Below, in pieces: positions 60,523-64,000 of a stretch of DNA of 64,000 nucleotides. The stretch's first letter is position 1, and each line of letters opens with the position of its first letter. Source of the DNA: Actinomadura pelletieri DSM 43383 (GTDB lineage: Bacteria > Actinomycetota > Actinomycetes > Streptosporangiales > Streptosporangiaceae); contig NZ_RBWU01000004.1 of NCBI RefSeq assembly GCF_003634705.1, positions 310,001-374,000 on the forward strand, written 5' to 3'. The notes below the pieces were generated by a model, which saw only the letters and a program-made list of their open reading frames with translations, was not told where the DNA came from and did not search any database. The position numbers and the translations under genes were made by a program.

Positions 60523-61698
60523 GTGCACAGGTTCACGACCCGCAAGGACGCGCTGATCGCGTTGGGGGCCCTGGCGGGCGGGCTGGTGATGCTCGCGGCG
60601 CACGGCTACTCGACGTGGTCGAAGGACTGGGATCCCTCGGTGTGGGCGCGGCTCGTCCCGCTGCTCGGGCTCTGCGCGGCGGTCCTGCTGAGGCGGACGG
60701 CCCCGCTCACGGCGCTGGCGGTGGCGACGCCGTTCAACGCCGTCGACGTGGTGTTCGGGCCGAGCATCGCCACCGCGATGATCTACGGGGACGCGCTGTA
60801 CGCGGCGAGCCTGTACGGGCGGCGGCGGACGGCGGAGTGGCTGCTCGGGGCGACCGTGGTGGCGTCTCTGGCGGCGGCGGTGGCCGTCGGGATCGGGGTG
60901 CGGGACGTCGCCGGGGGCGTGGTCGGCGGCGCGGTCGCCGGGCTGGTCTGGGTGGGGCCGGTGCTGACCGCGTTCTCCGTCCGGGAGCACCGGCGCCGTG
61001 CGGTGGCGGAACGGCAGCGCGCCGAGCAGGTGGCGCGGCTCGCCGAGATGGACCGGCTTGCCGCCGTGACCGCCGAGCGGGCCCGGATGGCCCGCGAACT
61101 GCACGATGTGATCGCCAACCATCTGAGCGCCGTGGCGCTGCACTCCTCGGCCGTGCTGAAGGTGCGGGGCCTGGGCCGTGACGAGGTGGAGCGGGCCATG
61201 GAGGTCATCCGGGACAACAGCGTCCGGGGCCTCGCCGAGATGCGCCGGATGATCGGGCTGCTGCGGGAGGGTGACGGCGCCGAGGAGGACGCGGCGGCGC
61301 GGCCGCGGCTGGCCGAGCTGGAACGGCTCGTCCGGCACAGTGCGCGGTCCGACCTGTCGACGCGGCTGGAGGTCGCCGGGGAGCCGCCGGAGCTGCCCGC
61401 GGCGGTGGAACTGGCCGCGTACCGGATCGTCCAGGAGGCGTTGACGAACGCGCTCAAGCACGCCGGGCCCGGCGACGCCGACGTCCGTGTCGAGTACACG
61501 CGGCGCCGCGTGGTGATCGACGTGCTGAGCCCTCTCGGGCAGGACGCGGCGCGGCTGCCGGGCACGGGCAGCGGCCTGGTCGGGATGCGTGAGCGCGCGG
61601 TGATGCTGGCCGGGGAGTTCGCCGCCGGACCGGACGGCGGCCGGTGGCGCGTGCACGCCGAACTGCCCGTCGACCAGCCGCTCGCGGCGGCGTCATGA
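60523..61698 (+). CDS. NarL-system sensor histidine kinase (HisKA_3)
   Basis: 391-residue sensor kinase. Membrane segments in residues 10-150, a linker coil, HisKA_3 box RMARELHDVIANHLSAV with its His, and HATPase_c with AAYRIVQEALTNALKHAG and GSGLVGMRERAVML. The N box and G2 box are intact. The GTG at 60523 follows GGAGG closely. Ends in an ATGA overlap with its response regulator. The ligand is unknown. Confidence 0.92.
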   Translation: MHRFTTRKDALIALGALAGGLVMLAAHGYSTWSKDWDPSVWARLVPLLGLCAAVLLRRTAPLTALAVATPFNAVDVVFGPSIATAMIYGDALYAASLYGRRRTAEWLLGATVVASLAAAVAVGIGVRDVAGGVVGGAVAGLVWVGPVLTAFSVREHRRRAVAERQRAEQVARLAEMDRLAAVTAERARMARELHDVIANHLSAVALHSSAVLKVRGLGRDEVERAMEVIRDNSVRGLAEMRRMIGLLREGDGAEEDAAARPRLAELERLVRHSARSDLSTRLEVAGEPPELPAAVELAAYRIVQEALTNALKHAGPGDADVRVEYTRRRVVIDVLSPLGQDAARLPGTGSGLVGMRERAVMLAGEFAAGPDGGRWRVHAELPVDQPLAAAS

Positions 61699-62372
61699 TC
61701 GACGTGCTGGTCGCGGACGACCAGGCGGCGGTGCGGGCGGGCCTCGTGCTGATCCTCGGCGCGGCCCCGGGGGTCCGGGTGGTCGGCGAGGCCGCCGACG
61801 GGGTGCGGGCGGTGGAGTTGGCGCGGGAGCTGCGTCCGGACGTGGTGCTCATGGACGTCCGCATGCCCCGCCTGGACGGCATCGGCGCGACCCGGGAGAT
61901 CGCGGGCCTCACCGAGGTGCTGGTGCTGACGACGTTCGACCTGGACGAGTACGTGTTCGGCGCGCTGCGGGCGGGCGCGGCGGGGTTCCTGCTCAAGGAC
62001 GTCGACGCCGACCGGCTGGTCGAGGCGGTGCGGACGGTGGCGGCGGGCGAGGGGATCATCGCGCCGAGGGTGACCCGGCGGCTGATCGACACCTTCGCCG
62101 GCCGGCCCTCGGCGCCCGCCGGGGCGCCCGGACTGGAGGAGCTGACGCCACGGGAGCGGGAGGTGTTCGCGTGCCTGGGGGAGGGCCTGTCGAACGGTCA
62201 GATCGCGGCCCGGCTGGACATGGCGGAGACGACCACCAAGACCCATGTCAGCCGCATCCTCGGAAAGCTGGGGCTCGCCGGCCGAGTCCAGGCGGCCATC
62301 CTCGCCCGGGAGACGGTCGCCGCCGGACTTTCCGCCTCGGATCCGCACAAAGGATCATCCGGGGCGGGCTGA
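61695..62372 (+). CDS. NarL/LuxR-type response regulator
   Basis: 225-residue response regulator. Receiver: VADDQ, acceptor Asp in DVVLMDVRMPRLDG near residue 51, TTFDLDEYV and Lys in GFLLKDVDADR. LuxR helix-turn-helix: LTPREREVFACLGEGLSNGQIAARL and TTTKTHVSRILGKLGL. ATG 61695 overlaps the kinase stop. Third such pair in the window; each is self-contained. Confidence 0.93.
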   Translation: MIDVLVADDQAAVRAGLVLILGAAPGVRVVGEAADGVRAVELARELRPDVVLMDVRMPRLDGIGATREIAGLTEVLVLTTFDLDEYVFGALRAGAAGFLLKDVDADRLVEAVRTVAAGEGIIAPRVTRRLIDTFAGRPSAPAGAPGLEELTPREREVFACLGEGLSNGQIAARLDMAETTTKTHVSRILGKLGLAGRVQAAILARETVAAGLSASDPHKGSSGAG

Positions 62373-62406
62373 GGTCGCAGCGGCGATCTCGGCACGGCGC
62401 GCCGGG

Positions 62407-63540
62407 TCAGCGCGACAGGCCGCGGATCAGGTCGGCGACGCGGACGATGCCGAGGCAGCGTCCGATCTCGTCTACGACGACGAGGTCGTCGTAGACGCGT
62501 TCCTCCTCGAGTCCGGCGGCCCGTAGCGCCGCGACGGCCGGGACGGTGCGCGGGACCGGGCGTGGGTCGTCGGCGAGTCGCGCGGCCGGCCTGCGGGCGT
62601 GCAGGGCGTGCCCGTAGGCGCCCGAAAGGCGCAGGAGGAACCGGGTCCGGTCGACCATGCGGTGGGGGCGCTGCCGGTCGTCGACCAGCACGATGCTGGT
62701 GATGCCGGTCTCGGCGTTCAGCGCGTTCAGGACCTCCCCGGCGGTGGTCGTGTGCGGCAGCGTCACCACGGGCAGTGTGAACTCCGAGACCCGCGGGCCG
62801 AGGCCCGGGTCCGGCCGGGCGGGTTCGTCGGCGGGCGCGACGGGGATGTGGACCGGCATTCCGGGGCGCCACTCCGGCGGCGCCAGCGCCGGGCCCTGGA
62901 CGAGCCGCACCCCCGCGTCGCGCATGTGCAGCACCTGCTCGCGGGTCGCCATCTGCGGCGCCAGCACGTGCGTCTCCAGGCGGTGCGCCAGCTCGACCAG
63001 GCTCCCCACCAGCGCGGCGCGGCGCGGCTCGGTCACCGCTCTGCGGGCCAACTCGGCATCGAGTTTCAGCAGGTAGGGCGCGCCTTCCACGAGCAGGTCG
63101 AGGGGCGCGTGGGCGGCGCCGAGACCGGCGAGCCCGACGAGATGGCCGGTGCGGCGCAGGCCCGACAGCGCCGCGGTGACCGGCGGGCGGAGCGCGGGCG
63201 CGAACCCGCCCGACACGCAGATGATGATCTCCTGAGGGCGGCGTCCGGTGTCGATGAGGCCGCGGTGCAGCTCGTTGAGAAGGTCGTCACCGCGGGCCAG
63301 AGTCTCGGCGCGCAGCCCGATCTGCAGGGGGAGTGGGGTGCCGAGGTCGGTGGCGGCGTGGGCCGCTTCCACGGCGCGGCGGACGTCCTCGGCGGCGGGA
63401 TCGGGTCGCGCCGGACCGGCGAGGACGGCGGGGGGCGTGTGGGCCTCCACGGCGACTACCGTGCCGGTGCTGAGGTCGACGACCGGATGGAACACCGCTC
63501 GGGCGGGGAGGAGGGCGTCAAGGGCATTGACGGCTGACAC
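62407..63540 (-). CDS. Degenerate EAL-domain protein with C-terminal CBS pair
   Basis: 377 residues. N-terminal 230 residues have the EAL fold (VFHPVVDLSTGTVVAVEAHTPP, LLKLDAELAR, LVQGPALAPP), but the EAL triplet is EAH, the DDFG Asp pair is AGLG, and the AEGVE Glu is missing, so c-di-GMP hydrolysis is very unlikely. The C-terminal 130 residues look like two CBS modules (TTAGEVLNALNAETGITSIVLVDD, YDDLVVVDEIGRCLGIVRVADLI). Probably a nucleotide-responsive regulator. GTG 63540. Converges on the response regulator gene. Confidence 0.82.
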   Translation of the reverse strand: MSAVNALDALLPARAVFHPVVDLSTGTVVAVEAHTPPAVLAGPARPDPAAEDVRRAVEAAHAATDLGTPLPLQIGLRAETLARGDDLLNELHRGLIDTGRRPQEIIICVSGGFAPALRPPVTAALSGLRRTGHLVGLAGLGAAHAPLDLLVEGAPYLLKLDAELARRAVTEPRRAALVGSLVELAHRLETHVLAPQMATREQVLHMRDAGVRLVQGPALAPPEWRPGMPVHIPVAPADEPARPDPGLGPRVSEFTLPVVTLPHTTTAGEVLNALNAETGITSIVLVDDRQRPHRMVDRTRFLLRLSGAYGHALHARRPAARLADDPRPVPRTVPAVAALRAAGLEEERVYDDLVVVDEIGRCLGIVRVADLIRGLSR

Positions 63541-63610
63541 AGCCGCATCATGTCGCCCACCCGCCCGTGAAACCAGACTTGTCGGATGAAGTTAACTCAA
63601 TATTCGCGGT

Positions 63611-64000
63611 TCACAGGCTCCGGCTGCTGACGAACGCCGACAGCAGGTACGTCGCCCCCGCGACGGCCGCGAGCCACACGTAGGCGGTGATGTCGCCGCC
63701 CCGCAGCGCCTGGACGACCAGCCCGCCGATCACCGCGACGGTCAGCACGTCCCCCGTCGTCGCCGCCGCCCGCAGGTGCGCGCGGGCCCGCGTGCCCGAC
63801 CCGAACCCCTCGCCGATCGGAAGGGTGGGCTCGTTGCGCCGGTACGCCAGATACGCCGCGTAGCCGGCCAGCGCGGCGAGCGCGACCAGAGCCGTCCCGG
63901 ACCGCCCGTCGGCGGCCAGCACGGCCCCGACCACCACACCCGCGCCCAGGACGATCCCGGGCACGGCCCACCTGGCCAGGCTGCGGTTCTCGGGAGCCAT
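63611..64000 (-). CDS. Small membrane protein of unknown function
   Basis: 129 residues as seen, with three to four hydrophobic segments (about 10-30, 35-50, 85-100, 105-122) around a charged loop RRNEPTLPIGEGFGSGTRARAH. ATG ends exactly at the window edge, so a start further upstream cannot be excluded. I do not recognise a family. It precedes the EAL-CBS gene on the same strand by 70 bp, a region that is AT-rich and contains GTTAAC. Confidence 0.65.
   Translation of the reverse strand: MAPENRSLARWAVPGIVLGAGVVVGAVLAADGRSGTALVALAALAGYAAYLAYRRNEPTLPIGEGFGSGTRARAHLRAAATTGDVLTVAVIGGLVVQALRGGDITAYVWLAAVAGATYLLSAFVSSRSL

Overview
This window is a chromosomal segment of a very GC-rich actinobacterium. 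The gene order uvrC-rapZ-yvcK-whiA-gap-pgk-tpiA-secG-rbpA, the divergent tkt/ctaB pair, the zwf-opcA-pgl cluster and the sufR-B-D-Rieske-C-S-U-T operon are hallmarks of Actinomycetia. The presence of whiA, RbpA, a proteasome beta subunit and many GTG starts fits a filamentous spore-former. I infer a Streptosporangiales/Actinomadura-like organism from overall similarity, without a database search. No CRISPR array, tRNA, rRNA, integrase, phage or complete insertion sequence was seen.

Layout. 1-8.6 kb (+): partial uvrC, rapZ, yvcK, whiA, lower glycolysis (gap, pgk, tpiA), secG and rbpA. 8.65-10.3 kb: a structured non-coding block with a 20-bp-arm hairpin and a ZTP (pfl) riboswitch, leading into glyA. 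10.3-27.3 kb is an accessory stretch of small metabolic and regulatory genes. It holds a methyltransferase, a CMD-like protein, a GNAT, PEP-mutase-like and Asp/Glu-racemase-like enzymes, an XRE-cupin regulator, a phosphoesterase, a MocR regulator, two NarL-type two-component systems, a SigX5-like ECF sigma factor, a MarR/MFS pair, a decayed MFS fragment, a cupin and a lipoprotein L,D-transpeptidase.

27.4-37.8 kb (-) is one long pentose phosphate cluster transcribed tkt-tal-pgi paralogue-pgi-small ORF-zwf-opcA-pgl. Many junctions are GTGA overlaps. Two tandem Pgi-domain proteins have each lost different active-site loops, and the first carries an apparent one-base frameshift near its start. 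38.2-41.6 kb (+): heme O/heme A synthesis (ctaB, ctaA) flanking a PrsW-like protease. 41.56-41.99 kb is a 9/10-bp minisatellite. 42-47.3 kb (-): polX, a proteasome beta subunit with no adjacent alpha subunit, an EamA exporter and an ABC exporter.

47.5-53.2 kb (+) is an arginine deiminase operon (arcA, arcB, arcC, an amino-acid permease and a double universal stress protein), translationally coupled at its 3' end. 53.2-59.85 kb (+) is the iron-sulfur assembly operon, preceded by a strong IdeR/DtxR-type iron box that overlaps the stop codon of the stress protein. 59.8-64 kb holds a membrane protein, a third NarL-type two-component system, a degenerate EAL-CBS protein and a small membrane protein.

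The most distinctive observations are the ZTP riboswitch of glyA with two mutually exclusive downstream hairpins, the complementary active-site loss in the tandem Pgi pair, the orphan but catalytically intact proteasome beta subunit, and the iron box plus SufR in front of suf.
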